Shown here one piece after another: positions 25,195-33,835 of a stretch of 64,000 nucleotides of DNA. Each line of letters opens with the position of its first letter. The first letter of the stretch is position 1. This DNA comes from Anaerozeibacter quisquiliarum (GTDB taxonomy: Bacteria; Bacillota; Clostridia; Christensenellales; Aristaeellaceae), in NCBI GenBank assembly GCA_051162045.1, contig JBISDI010000009.1; one strand, 5' to 3'. Under the pieces are notes generated by a model. It had not been told where the DNA came from. It did not search any database and saw only the letters and a list, made by a program, of their open reading frames with translations. The position numbers were made by a program, and so were the translations under genes.

Positions 25195-26232
25195 TTATCC
25201 GTTCGTTTTTTGGTAACCGCCGTCCGCCTGCCGCGCGTAGATTTCATCGGGCCCCAGCAATTCGTAGGCGACCTCGGCTATGCGCCGGCCCTCGGCGTCG
25301 GTCAGCACCACGGTCTCGCCCTCGGCGTTGAGCTTGAAGTTTGCGTGCAGCTCGCCGCCCGGCGCGCGCCGGTCCTTGCCCGAGGCGAACACCCTGATCC
25401 GCCCGCCCGGCTCGAGTTTTACGTCGGGCAGCGCCCAGCGCTGCGGCTGGCCCTGGTCGTCCGACAGCGCGTAGTCCTTCAGCGACACCGGTTGATCGCC
25501 CGTGTTGGCCAGCTCGATCCAATCGCAGTAATCGCCGTCGGCGTCCCTGACCAGTCCCCGATTCCAAGCGCACAGCGCGTGGATCGTCACGGGACTGGCA
25601 GACGCGCCCGCCGCCTCGGCCAGCAGCGCGTGATTTTCATCGGTGTTCCCAAGCCCCGGCGTGTAGGCGTCGGTGATGCGCCACGCGCCGCGCTCATCGC
25701 GCGCGTAGACCTGATCGGCGGCCAGCGCCGGAATGACCAGTGACTCCATGATCGCGCCGCGCGCGTCGTAGAGCAGCAACGCGTCGCCGGTCGAGCTCAG
25801 CCGGAACGGGGCCTCGAGCACCTCGCCCGGCGCGCTCCTGAAATCGCCCGTGCAATACACGAGCACCCGCTCGCCGGGCTCAAGCACCTGCTCGGGGAAC
25901 CGGAACGGCCGCTTGCGGTCCGGCCGGTCGGTGAGCGCCCAGCCGGTGATGTCGATGGGCTGCGCGCCCGTATTGCAAAGCTCCGCCCAGTCGGCGTATC
26001 GCCCGCCCGCACCCGCCCAGGCTTGGCGGTTGCTGGTCATCACCTCGTCGATCCGCACGGGGCCGACCGGCGCAATCTCGGCGGCGGCACCCACCGGTCG
26101 CGGCTCGCCCAGCCGCAGGCCGCCGGGCAGCCAACGGAACTGCGCGAACCAGGAAAGCGCCAGCGCAATCGCCGCCGCCGCTACGAACCACGGCGGGACG
26201 GGCCAACGTCCCCGCCACTTGATCCAGCGCAT
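25195..26232 (-). CDS. Membrane-anchored lamin-tail-domain protein
   Basis: A 345-residue protein with one N-terminal helix (FVAAAAIALALSWFAQFRWL) and an outside part with two lamin-tail (LTD) domains. The first starts RIDEVMTSNRQAW and contains YADWAELCNTGAQPIDITGW; the second has CDWIELANTGDQPVSLKDYA. LTDs are beta-sandwich modules that often sit beside secreted enzymes. The same two-domain pattern occurs in the CotH protein upstream in this operon, so the two proteins probably act at the cell surface together. The ATG follows the DUF4956 stop by a single base. Confidence 0.85.
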   Translation of the reverse strand: MRWIKWRGRWPVPPWFVAAAAIALALSWFAQFRWLPGGLRLGEPRPVGAAAEIAPVGPVRIDEVMTSNRQAWAGAGGRYADWAELCNTGAQPIDITGWALTDRPDRKRPFRFPEQVLEPGERVLVYCTGDFRSAPGEVLEAPFRLSSTGDALLLYDARGAIMESLVIPALAADQVYARDERGAWRITDAYTPGLGNTDENHALLAEAAGASASPVTIHALCAWNRGLVRDADGDYCDWIELANTGDQPVSLKDYALSDDQGQPQRWALPDVKLEPGGRIRVFASGKDRRAPGGELHANFKLNAEGETVVLTDAEGRRIAEVAYELLGPDEIYARQADGGYQKTNG

Positions 26233-26233
26233 C

Positions 26234-26893
26234 CTACACCGTCTCGGCCTGATAGGCCACCAGCGTCGCGTCGTCCACGCCCTCGACCGAAAGGATCTTG
26301 CCGATCAGCGCGTCCTGCCGGGTCACGCGCACCTCAAGCGCCATCTCGACGCCCTGGCGCGAGGCGGTCTTCGACTTCATCTTCTGGCTCTTGACCAACT
26401 TGGGGTTGTTAAGCGCGGCCAGCGCCTGAGCGTCCGCGCCCGGCCGACAGCGGATCACCAGCAGGTAGCAGTCGTCGCCCTTGTGGACGAACCGCCCGAG
26501 CAGGAAGATCAGCGCCGCGATGCCCACCGAGGCCAGCGCCGCCAGGAAGAACTGGCCCGCGCCCAGCAGGATGCCCATCGTGAGCGCCCAGAACATGTAG
26601 GCGGTGTCGAGCGGATCCTTGACCGCCGTGCGGAAACGCACGATCGACAGCGCGCCCACCATGCCCATCGACAGCTGGATCGAGTCGCGGATGCACATGA
26701 CCACGGGCGTGGTGATGAGTGTCATCAGCACCAGCGTCAACCCAAAGTTGACGTTGAACAGCACGCCCCGGTAGTTCAGCCGGTATACGGTGAAGATGAA
26801 GACCCCGACCGCGAAGGCCAACCCCAGCGCCAGCAAAATGGTCGGCGTGGAGCTTACTGTGATGGACATGTTGGAGAAGTCGATCTTGTTCAT
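26234..26893 (-). CDS. DUF4956 membrane protein
   Basis: A 219-residue protein with three or four membrane segments (TILLALGLAFAVGVFIFTVY, FGLTLVLMTLITTPVVM, FFLAALASVGIAALIFLLG) and the DUF4956 signature SMGMVGALSIVRFRTAVKDP followed by LDTAYMFWAL. The soluble C-terminus (residues 135-219) carries an ACT-like beta-alpha region. Its function is unknown, but in many bacteria DUF4956 genes lie next to VTC-domain and CotH genes, exactly as here, suggesting a shared pathway, possibly export or sensing of polyphosphate or of a phosphorylated surface product. Confidence 0.85.
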   Translation of the reverse strand: MNKIDFSNMSITVSSTPTILLALGLAFAVGVFIFTVYRLNYRGVLFNVNFGLTLVLMTLITTPVVMCIRDSIQLSMGMVGALSIVRFRTAVKDPLDTAYMFWALTMGILLGAGQFFLAALASVGIAALIFLLGRFVHKGDDCYLLVIRCRPGADAQALAALNNPKLVKSQKMKSKTASRQGVEMALEVRVTRQDALIGKILSVEGVDDATLVAYQAETV

Positions 26894-26922
26894 CTAAAGA
26901 TGCCCCCTCAATTGCATTGGTT

Positions 26923-26966
26923 CGCCTAATCCAGCGGCCTGACGCGCCTAATCCAGCGGCCTGACG
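26923..26966. repeat. Perfect 22-bp tandem duplication in the VTC-DUF4956 gap
   Basis: The unit CGCCTAATCCAGCGGCCTGA followed by CG occurs twice back to back (26923-26944 and 26945-26966). It lies in a 101-base gap in an otherwise tight operon. It is either a replication slip or a paired protein site. Confidence 0.8.
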
Positions 26967-26994
26967 GCTACTGTGGCTGCCAGACCACCATCTG

Positions 26995-27681
26995 CTAAAC
27001 GGGCGCGTACTGCCTGCACAGCGTATACTTCGAGATCGCGCTGCGCTCGGCGCTGACGCTTGATAAAAGCGCCGCGATGAAGTCGGGCAGGTAGCGGTCG
27101 TACTTGACCTCGAGCACCATGCGCCCGGGTTCGAGCACCGGCAGCGTCCTGAGTCCCGGGTCGAACAGGTTCCGCCCGGTCAGCCCCGAGCGCACCTTCT
27201 TGTCAAAGGTGATGCGCACGCGCTCGGCCGGGTGCAGGTAGGCGACGCGCTCGTAGTCGACCACCACGCAAGGCTTCAGTCCCCTGAGCCGCATCTGGAC
27301 GAACATGTCCTGAAGCAGCGGGTTGTCCGCCCTGTGCAGCCCGGCGGGGTCGCCGCCGATCAGCTGCTCGGCCAGCCGCCGGGTGATCGCCGCGCTGTCC
27401 TTGCGGATCAGGTCGCCCAGCTTGCGTTTGCGCTCGAGGAAGATCTCCCGGTCGCTGAGCTTGTAGATGCGGATGCGGTACTTGTCGCGCTGCGCTACGC
27501 CGTCCAGCTTGTCGTTGTAGGCGGAGTCGTTAAGGTCGTCGAAGTACAGCGAGCGCACCATGTACTCGCCGTGCGCGCCGGCGTTCGGGTCGATTTTAAG
27601 CACCTTGCCGAGCCGGTCCATCAGCCCCGGCGCGTCCGCGACCGAGATGAAGTATTTGAGCTCGTGCCGAACGTCAGCCAT
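26995..27681 (-). CDS. VTC-domain protein (polyphosphate polymerase-like)
   Basis: A 228-residue protein made of one VTC domain, the fold that in yeast Vtc4 makes polyphosphate from ATP. The basic tunnel residues appear: RHELKYFIS at the start, VRSLYFDDLNDSAYNDKLDG, RDKYRIRIYKL, IFLERKRKLGDLIRKDSA, VDYERVAY, and LEVKYDRYLPDF, with Lys and Arg at the family's phosphate-binding places and Glu for the metal. No membrane segment is present, so it should be cytoplasmic and perhaps dock on the DUF4956 protein. The ATG at 27681 has GAGGGAGG upstream and lies 22 bases after the CotH gene. Confidence 0.87.
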   Translation of the reverse strand: MADVRHELKYFISVADAPGLMDRLGKVLKIDPNAGAHGEYMVRSLYFDDLNDSAYNDKLDGVAQRDKYRIRIYKLSDREIFLERKRKLGDLIRKDSAAITRRLAEQLIGGDPAGLHRADNPLLQDMFVQMRLRGLKPCVVVDYERVAYLHPAERVRITFDKKVRSGLTGRNLFDPGLRTLPVLEPGRMVLEVKYDRYLPDFIAALLSSVSAERSAISKYTLCRQYAPV

Positions 27682-27703
27682 GTCCGCGCCTCCCTCGATG
27701 GTG

Positions 27704-30700
27704 TTACCTGCCAAGATGATCCATGATGTCGCCGAAGTACGCGCGCATCTGCGCGTCGCTCCATTTCAGTTCCCGCTTGATGTAGCCGAGCATCTTCCTG
27801 GGCCGCTCGTCGGCATACTTCTTGAAGCTGTTCAACGCGCTGCGCCAGCGCTTGACCGAGCCGCCCCAGCGGGCCGTTTGCGCGGCCATCTCGGGCTCGA
27901 TCAGCCGCGCGTAGGCGTCGATCTTTGCGTTCACGATGTCGGGCCGCCAACTCGTATACATCAATTCGCCGAAGCGCCTGAGGAACTTCTCCTTGATCGC
28001 GGGATTGCGCATCAGCTGCACGAACAGCGTGTTGTCGGTCTTCTTGCCCGAGCCCGCGCCGCCCTTGTCGAGCCAGCGCCGGTAGGAGTCGGTGTCGGTG
28101 TAGAACGCCCAGTCGGTGTCGTACAGCACCCATTTCCAGCGCCCGTCGCCCTCGCGCGATCGGTAGCGCTTGACGTTGAGCAGGTCGGTGTTGCCGGTGT
28201 ACATCTCGAGCGCCACGTAGTCGAGGTAGTTATCGACGTCCACCATCTCATAGACCTTTGCGAGGTTCGCTTCGCTGACGCAGCCGTTCTTCTTGAGCCA
28301 GGTCAAAAACGCCTGGTAGTCGGCGTCGGTACCCTGCTTGACCGTGCCGTTGCCCTTGACGATGTCGATGGCGTCGAGGTCCTTCCAGCCCTCGCGCTGG
28401 GCGATCGAGTACTTGTGGATGCGCTCGCGCAGGTTGTAATGCCCCCAATACTCGCCGTTCAAATACACCACCGCCGGCGCGGCATCCTGGTAGAACACGC
28501 CCGTGTTCTCGGCCAGCGAGGCGAGCACCGCGTCGCGCAAGCGCGTCTTGTTGGTGTCCTGACCGGAGGAGCGCAGCAGGAACGACCGGTAGCTGTCGTA
28601 CGCCCGGTTCGGGAACAGCGCGGCGTCAAAGCTCGGCGGGCCGTAGACCGCGCGCGCGGTCAGCTTGAACGCCTTCTGCGACTCCATGCGGCTGTACTGG
28701 CCCTGCAGCGCCAGCGCCGTGCCCTGCGACAGGACGGTCGTGCCGTCGGGCGCGAACAGCTCGATGTTGGCGGCGCGCTCCCAGCTCTTCCAGAAGTTGG
28801 CCCCCTTGAACGGGTATTTCAGCTCGTTCGGGCCCATCGCGTAGATGCCGCCCCGGCTGCCGAACAGGTACTCGGGATCGGACACCAGCGACACGACCGG
28901 CAGGCTGTGCCTCGGCCCGAACAGGTAGCTTTGGGTATGGGTCATCGAGGGCAGCAGATCCTCGCCGTAGGCGCGCGCGCGGATGATCGTGGTCTTCGAT
29001 ACCGCGATCGCGCCCGAGTACAGGCTCGATTGCTCGGTCGGTTCCGACGCGTCGAGCGTGTAGCGGACCTGCTGCCCCGGCCCCGCCGACAGCTCGACCA
29101 AAAACTCGCCGCCCTCGAACCAGCCGCCCGGCCGGGAGAACACCACCGCGTCCGCGCGACCCGCGTAGGCGGGCCCCGCGTTGGCGGCGCCCGGCGTAGG
29201 CTCGGTGAGATAGTAATAACCGTCGCGCCCGGACATGCGTCCGTAGGATACCGCGGCGCGTTGATTCAGCATCGGCAGCCGGTCGATCACCGTGCCGTCC
29301 GGCCGCGACAGCGTGAGCGTCTCGCCGCGGGCGCAGGACAGCTTGAAATTGGCGGCGTAGAGCGCCTTCGCGGGGTTCGCCCGATCCTCGCCGGTCAACT
29401 GCACCAGCAGGTACTGGCCCGGCGCAATGTGAGCCCCGCTCGGGAAGCGCCACTTGCGCGGATGGCCCGGATCGTCCGACAGGCCGTAGCCTTTGAGGTC
29501 GATCGCCTCGCCCGACGCGTTGTACAGCTCGGCCCAGTCGCCGGTCGATTTGGCGGTGTTGGGCTTGCGCGCCGAGGCGATGGCCTCGTTCAGCGTCAAC
29601 TTGTCCGGGTTGCCCGCCGACAGCGCGCGCTCGATGCGCTTCAACCCCTCGGGCGTGTTGGGCTCGCTGGGCGTGGGCGGGAAATCGGCGGTGAAGCGCC
29701 CGTCGTCCATGCGCGACCAGGCGCGGTCGGCATCAAGCGCCGGGCAGCTCACCCGGTCGATCAGCCGGCCCGAAGGGTCGGACAGCACCACGGTTTCGCC
29801 CTTGGCCGACAGCTTGAACGGCGCGTGCGGCTCGTCCGGCGTTTGCGACGCCTCCCCGGACGCCAGCACCAGCAGCACCGCGCCCGGCTCCAGCGTCCGG
29901 CCGGGCAGCACGTGTTTGTCGGGCCGGCCTTCGTCGTCCGACAGCATGTAACCTGCCAGGTCGATCGGCTGATCGCCCTGGTTGCGCAGCTCGATGTAGT
30001 CGCAGCTCTCGCCGCGCGCGCCCAGGCGGTATGTCTCGTTATCCGGCATCAACTCGTTGATGACCAGCGCGCCCGAGGCGCTGCCCACTTGCGCCGCCCA
30101 GCGGCGGTGGTTTTCGGGCGTGTTGGGCATGCCGGGCGTGTAGTACATGGTCGTCACCCACGTCCCGTTCTGCGTCCGGCGCGCGTAGGCCTGGTTGCCC
30201 TCGAGCGACGGGCAATCGACCGCGTCGACGAGCGCCCCCGACCGGTCTCGCAGCACGACGCGCTCGCCGCGCGCGTTTAGCTTGAACGGCGCGTGGTAAG
30301 GATAGCCCTTGACGTTCTTGAGGTTGCCCGTGGCGTAGATCAGCACGCACTCGCCGGGCGCCATCACCTGCTCGGGGAAGGTGAACCCGACCAGCCGCTC
30401 CTCGCCGTCGGTCAAACTCCAGCCGCCGACATCCACCGGCGCGTCCGACGCGTTGGTGAGCTCGACCCAGTCGGCATACCGGCCCCGGTCGTCGCGCACG
30501 GCCGAGCGGTTGGCGCTCATCAGTTCGTTGATAACGACGCCCCGTACAGCCGGCGCGGCCGCCACCTCCGCCGTCCCGCCCGCCGCGCGGTTTTGCAGCG
30601 CAAGCCCCAGCGCCAGCAGCACGACGGCGACGACAATCAGCCACAGCGGCGGTGCCGCTGCGGTTCGATCGGGCCATGGCGCGCCTGACCTTCGCGCGCC

Positions 30701-30736
30701 GCGCGGCGTATCCGTGGGCAAAATGACGCCTCCCAT
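27704..30736 (-). CDS. CotH-kinase protein with three lamin-tail domains
   Basis: A 1010-residue surface protein. After one membrane helix (LWLIVVAVVLLALGLALQN) come three lamin-tail domains (INELMSANRSAV, INELMPDNETYR and LNEAIASARKPN mark their starts), then a chitobiase-like module (VRYTLDASEPTEQSSLYSG), then a CotH kinase domain with LYDTDWAFY as its metal site and YLNGEYWGHYNLRERI. CotH proteins are secreted-type kinases phosphorylating Ser of coat proteins; targets here are unknown. The ATG at 30736 has no good ribosome site, while a TTG at 30721 is preceded by GGGAGG and may be the true start. First gene of the operon. Confidence 0.88.
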   Translation of the reverse strand: MGGVILPTDTPRGARRSGAPWPDRTAAAPPLWLIVVAVVLLALGLALQNRAAGGTAEVAAAPAVRGVVINELMSANRSAVRDDRGRYADWVELTNASDAPVDVGGWSLTDGEERLVGFTFPEQVMAPGECVLIYATGNLKNVKGYPYHAPFKLNARGERVVLRDRSGALVDAVDCPSLEGNQAYARRTQNGTWVTTMYYTPGMPNTPENHRRWAAQVGSASGALVINELMPDNETYRLGARGESCDYIELRNQGDQPIDLAGYMLSDDEGRPDKHVLPGRTLEPGAVLLVLASGEASQTPDEPHAPFKLSAKGETVVLSDPSGRLIDRVSCPALDADRAWSRMDDGRFTADFPPTPSEPNTPEGLKRIERALSAGNPDKLTLNEAIASARKPNTAKSTGDWAELYNASGEAIDLKGYGLSDDPGHPRKWRFPSGAHIAPGQYLLVQLTGEDRANPAKALYAANFKLSCARGETLTLSRPDGTVIDRLPMLNQRAAVSYGRMSGRDGYYYLTEPTPGAANAGPAYAGRADAVVFSRPGGWFEGGEFLVELSAGPGQQVRYTLDASEPTEQSSLYSGAIAVSKTTIIRARAYGEDLLPSMTHTQSYLFGPRHSLPVVSLVSDPEYLFGSRGGIYAMGPNELKYPFKGANFWKSWERAANIELFAPDGTTVLSQGTALALQGQYSRMESQKAFKLTARAVYGPPSFDAALFPNRAYDSYRSFLLRSSGQDTNKTRLRDAVLASLAENTGVFYQDAAPAVVYLNGEYWGHYNLRERIHKYSIAQREGWKDLDAIDIVKGNGTVKQGTDADYQAFLTWLKKNGCVSEANLAKVYEMVDVDNYLDYVALEMYTGNTDLLNVKRYRSREGDGRWKWVLYDTDWAFYTDTDSYRRWLDKGGAGSGKKTDNTLFVQLMRNPAIKEKFLRRFGELMYTSWRPDIVNAKIDAYARLIEPEMAAQTARWGGSVKRWRSALNSFKKYADERPRKMLGYIKRELKWSDAQMRAYFGDIMDHLGR

Positions 30737-30755
30737 AATTCCATGCCTGGGGATG

Positions 30756-30784
30756 ATTATACAATAGATTGGGACAAATTACAA
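30756..30784 (-). promoter_or_regulatory. Sigma-A promoter of the CotH-VTC operon
   Basis: On the minus strand TTGTAA (30779-30784), 17 bp, TATAAT (30756-30761), about 20 bp before the CotH ATG. That short leader fits the TTG start at 30721 better. Confidence 0.78.
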
Positions 30785-30821
30785 CCGTGTGGCAAAAGGT
30801 TCGGCGACACGCGGGCCGGCC

Positions 30822-31517
30822 CTACGGTCCGTCGATCCACGCAAAAAAACCTTCGGCGGTGGGCTGATTAAGCGGAAGAAACACCTCGCGCTCGAAGATG
30901 TCCTCGAGGCGGTGGGCGTCCGACGAATGGAGGCGTTTGGGGCCGTCCGGCAGCGGCGGGCAAGGCAAATGGCGCGCCACCTCGAGCGCGCGGTAGGGCG
31001 CGCCGGGCGGCAGGAAGCCCAGCACGTTAAGCAGGCCGTTGCTGCCCCGGTTGATGTGCGCCGGCACCGGCAGGCCATGCGCCGCAAGGATCATCCCGGT
31101 CAGCTGGTCCAGCCCCAGGTCGAGCGCCGACAGCAACAACCGCGGCTCGTTCCCGGTCGGCTCGTCTTCGGCGTCCATCAACTGCTGCTCGCCGAAGAAG
31201 GCCGGGCGATTGGGCATGTCCGGCAAGTGCGGATAGAGCGCGTCCGAGAAGGCAAGGGCCTCGGGAACCGTCCGGAAGTAGGCCAGCAGATGCACCTCCT
31301 CGCGCGTGGTCAGCTCCATCCCCGGCAGCAGGTTCAGCCCGATCTCGCGGCACACGCCTTCCACGGCGGGCAGCTGCCGCGCCGTGTTGTGGTCGGTCAC
31401 CGCGATCAGCTCGAGCCCCTTGAGCAGCGCCATCCGGCAGATGTTGTTCGGGGTCATCAGCGCATCGCCGCACGGCGACAGACAGGAGTGGATGTGCAGG
31501 TCGGCCGCGCAATCCAT
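30822..31517 (-). CDS. PHP-domain phosphoesterase-like protein of the DRTGG operon
   Basis: A 231-residue PHP protein. DLHIHSCLSPCG at the start gives the first His ligands; VTDHN, LLPGMELTTREEVHLLAYF and, after the middle, VPAHINRGSNG and HSSDAH complete the metal site. The family hydrolyses phosphoesters; polymerase-associated and histidinol-phosphatase-like members exist, but this one belongs to the short form found in clostridial operons with DRTGG and hydrogenase-like proteins. It is separated from the gene before it by a palindrome-filled gap of 196 bases, so its expression may differ. Confidence 0.82.
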   Translation of the reverse strand: MDCAADLHIHSCLSPCGDALMTPNNICRMALLKGLELIAVTDHNTARQLPAVEGVCREIGLNLLPGMELTTREEVHLLAYFRTVPEALAFSDALYPHLPDMPNRPAFFGEQQLMDAEDEPTGNEPRLLLSALDLGLDQLTGMILAAHGLPVPAHINRGSNGLLNVLGFLPPGAPYRALEVARHLPCPPLPDGPKRLHSSDAHRLEDIFEREVFLPLNQPTAEGFFAWIDGP

Positions 31518-31533
31518 GGGCTCTTCTCACCAT

Positions 31534-31713
31534 CCTCGCTCATCCCAGCCCTGGGAGGGTTTGGGAGGGCCTCGGCCCCCCCGGAACGCGCCCGCCTGCC
31601 TGGAAACCCCGCGGGGTTTTCAGGCAGGCGGGCCCGTAACCCATCAGCTCGAAAGATTCCCGACTGGTCGTCCGCGCAGCGGGCGGATGGGCGGGAAGGT
31701 TTCGAGCCCCGCG
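31534..31713. repeat. Cluster of consecutive palindromes, including a 44-bp near-perfect one
   Basis: The gap between the DRTGG and PHP genes holds several stem-loops in a row. One is TCCCAG-CC-CTGGGA near 31540. The longest spans 31590-31633: arms GCCCGCCTGCCTGGAAACCC and its complement differ by one base around a GC centre. A third pairs GCTCGAAAGATTCCCG (31647-31662) with CGGGAAGGTTTCGAGC (31692-31707), with TCCGC/GCGGA inside. No protein is encoded here. It could be a palindromic mobile unit or a structured RNA controlling the downstream PHP gene. Confidence 0.75.
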
Positions 31714-32058
31714 TCAGCGGCGATCGGGTACGCCGGCGGCATACAGCAGACCGCACAGCTGGTAGGCGGTCTTGTCCGACTGAAGCAGCGCCACGCCTTC
31801 CTCGGCGGCCTTTTCTATGACGTTTTCTTCAAACGCAATGCCCTCGGGCGCGACCACCGCCGCCATGTCCATCAAGGTGGCCACCGCCACCACGTTCAGG
31901 TGGGTCTGCACGGTAACCCAGCACATGCCGGCCGCGCCGTGCGCCATCACCCAGCTGAGCAGGTCGCAGGTGTAACCGCAGCTGATCTCGCGCGCGGTAT
32001 CGACGCCCGCGGTCAGCAACTTCGCGCCGGTCAGGTCGATGAACGACTGAATGGTCAT
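31714..32058 (-). CDS. DRTGG-domain protein (second copy in operon)
   Basis: A 114-residue protein formed by one DRTGG domain, a small fold related to CBS-like sensory modules and named for a motif not kept here. Landmarks are AREISCGYTCDLLSWVMAHG, ITVQ-like VTVQTHLNVVAVATLMDMAA and the ending QLCGLLYAAGVPDRR. Probably a ligand or redox sensor working with the hydrogenase-like protein whose gene ends 3 bases upstream. It shares a layout (cytosolic, about 115 residues, ending CGLLY-AGLP) with the copy at 33836. Confidence 0.8.
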   Translation of the reverse strand: MTIQSFIDLTGAKLLTAGVDTAREISCGYTCDLLSWVMAHGAAGMCWVTVQTHLNVVAVATLMDMAAVVAPEGIAFEENVIEKAAEEGVALLQSDKTAYQLCGLLYAAGVPDRR

Positions 32059-32061
32059 GGG

Positions 32062-33381
32062 CTACCTCCTCGTATTATCGCTTAGCTCTACCATCTGCTT
32101 GGCCATGTCGCGTACGCGCGCCTTGAGCAGGAACAGGCAGTCGGTCTCGTGCGCGTAGCCGCCCACGATGTCCTCGGCCAGCGCCTGGCACGAGGGCGAG
32201 CCGCAGGAGCCGCAGTCGAGCCCGGGCAGGCGCTTTCTGATCTCCTCGACTTGGCGGATCTTCGTAAGCGCCGTCTCGAGGTTTTGGTCGATCTGCATGG
32301 CCTTGACGGGCCGAATCGGCCGGTCGAGGTGCACGATCGACCGCAAATGCGCCATTTCCTCGTCGGAGATGTTCTCCTCGGGTTTGAGCATGGGGAGCTT
32401 GAACAGCAATTCGCGGATGCGGTTGCGCGCGATGAACACGTTCTCGTACACCAGCGGCCCGCCCACGCAGCCGCCCACGCAGGCCAGCCCCTCGAACAGC
32501 GTCAGTCCTCCGAGCTTGTTGTTTTCGATCTCCTCGAGCGCCCGGGCCACGTGCTCGATGCCGTCCACCGCCAGCGCGTTTTCGATGCCCGCCGCGGTGG
32601 CCTCGCCGCCGGTGCGCGCCCAGCCGACGCCGAGCGCCGTCGCGCGAAAGCCCGTGTCGTCCTCGGGCGGGCCGGGCTTGCGCAAAAGGCCCGACAGCAG
32701 CCCGTAGATCTCCATGATCGAGATCGCGCCCGACACCTGGGAGGGCCCGTGGCCGATGGGGTTCTTGATCGCGGTCATCTTGGCGGCGCAGGGCGTGATG
32801 AAGAAGCAGCCCACATCCTCGGGCGGGACAGAGTTTTTCTGGCAAAACTCGCGGCGCGCCTGGGTGGCCGCCATCTCCATCGGCGATTTCACGTCCACGA
32901 TGTGCTCGATCAGCTCGGGGAAGCGCGTCTGGATCAGCCGGATCACCGCCGGGCAGGAGGACGAGATCAGCGGGCGCGGGCAGCCGGGCTGCTTGAGCCG
33001 GTCCTGCACCGCGCGCGTCACGATGTCCGCGCCGCGCGCGACATCGTACACCTCGTCAAAGCCCATCTGCTTGAGCGCGCGCGCGACGCTGCCCACGTGC
33101 TTCAGGTTCCTGAACTGCCCGTACAGCGCGGGCGCGGGCAGCGCGATCTTGTAGGGGAAGCGGTTGATCGCGGCCAGCGGGTCGGTGACGCCCACCTTGG
33201 CGTGGTACGCGCACGCGCGGATGCACTCGCCGCAGTCGATGCAGCGCTCGTCGATGATGTGCGCCCGCCCGCCGTACACGCGTATGGCCTCGGTCGGGCA
33301 GCGCTTGAGGCAGTTGGTACAGCCTACGCACTTGGTAACGTCCAGCGTGACCGAATGGTGGTAGGCCTTGATCTCGCTCAT
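32062..33381 (-). CDS. Sensor-type [FeFe]-hydrogenase-like iron-sulfur protein
   Basis: A 439-residue protein. Two ferredoxin 4Fe-4S sites (Cys18, 21, 24, 28 and Cys47, 50, 53, 57) precede a hydrogenase large-subunit domain with the H-cluster ligands: Cys143 in ISSSCPAV, Cys198 in ITPCAAKM, Cys301 and Cys305 in LACVGGCVGG. The Cys that relays protons in catalytic enzymes (first Cys of TSCCP) is Ser here, which points to a sensory rather than a hydrogen-making role. A C-terminal Fe-S domain has LDCGSCGSPSC (Cys390, 393, 398) and Cys415. It overlaps the HATPase gene by four bases. No HydB/C or maturation genes are nearby. Confidence 0.88.
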   Translation of the reverse strand: MSEIKAYHHSVTLDVTKCVGCTNCLKRCPTEAIRVYGGRAHIIDERCIDCGECIRACAYHAKVGVTDPLAAINRFPYKIALPAPALYGQFRNLKHVGSVARALKQMGFDEVYDVARGADIVTRAVQDRLKQPGCPRPLISSSCPAVIRLIQTRFPELIEHIVDVKSPMEMAATQARREFCQKNSVPPEDVGCFFITPCAAKMTAIKNPIGHGPSQVSGAISIMEIYGLLSGLLRKPGPPEDDTGFRATALGVGWARTGGEATAAGIENALAVDGIEHVARALEEIENNKLGGLTLFEGLACVGGCVGGPLVYENVFIARNRIRELLFKLPMLKPEENISDEEMAHLRSIVHLDRPIRPVKAMQIDQNLETALTKIRQVEEIRKRLPGLDCGSCGSPSCQALAEDIVGGYAHETDCLFLLKARVRDMAKQMVELSDNTRR

Positions 33382-33806
33382 AGCTGAAACCCCATCTCAA
33401 TGGTCGTGCCCACGCCGACCGTAGATTCGATGTGAAAGTCCGTGGTGTTGCGCTTCATGTTGGGCAGGCCCATGCCCGCGCCAAACCCCATGGTGCGCAC
33501 GTCGTCGGTGGCGGTGGAGTAGCCCTCGCGCATCGCCATCTCGATGTCGGGAATGCCCGGCCCCCGGTCGCGCACGTTGAGCTCGAGGTAGTCGGGCCGG
33601 ATCCGCAGTTCGATCTCCCCGCCCAGCGAATGAATCACCAGGTTGAGCTCGACCTCATAGGTGGCGATCGACACCCGGCGTACGACGCCGCTGTCCACGC
33701 CCAGCTTTTTCAGGATGCGCTTGATGCTGGCCGACACCTCGCCCGCGGTTTCAAAATCGCCCTTCTCGACCGGATAGACCTCGTGCAGCGTAATCTGGTC
33801 GCTCAT
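33378..33806 (-). CDS. Anti-sigma-factor-like HATPase
   Basis: A 142-residue GHKL ATPase of the RsbW/SpoIIAB type. The N box is near residue 50 (ATYEVELNLVIHS), the G1 box is DRGPGIPDIE, and the G2 box is GFGAGMGLPNMKRNTTDFHI. Such proteins phosphorylate partner proteins or hold sigma factors. In clostridial operons of this composition it accompanies the hydrogenase-like sensor, so it may pass on a redox signal; the target is unknown. It starts 29 bases after the first DRTGG gene. Confidence 0.85.
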   Translation of the reverse strand: MSDQITLHEVYPVEKGDFETAGEVSASIKRILKKLGVDSGVVRRVSIATYEVELNLVIHSLGGEIELRIRPDYLELNVRDRGPGIPDIEMAMREGYSTATDDVRTMGFGAGMGLPNMKRNTTDFHIESTVGVGTTIEMGFQL

Positions 33807-33835
33807 GCTTGACTCGACTCCTTACGTATTCTGAC

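Noticed and set aside
27560..30280. A 906-codon open frame on the plus strand
   Set aside because: It is antisense to the CotH-kinase gene, which has strong domain matches; composition is that of a shadow frame.
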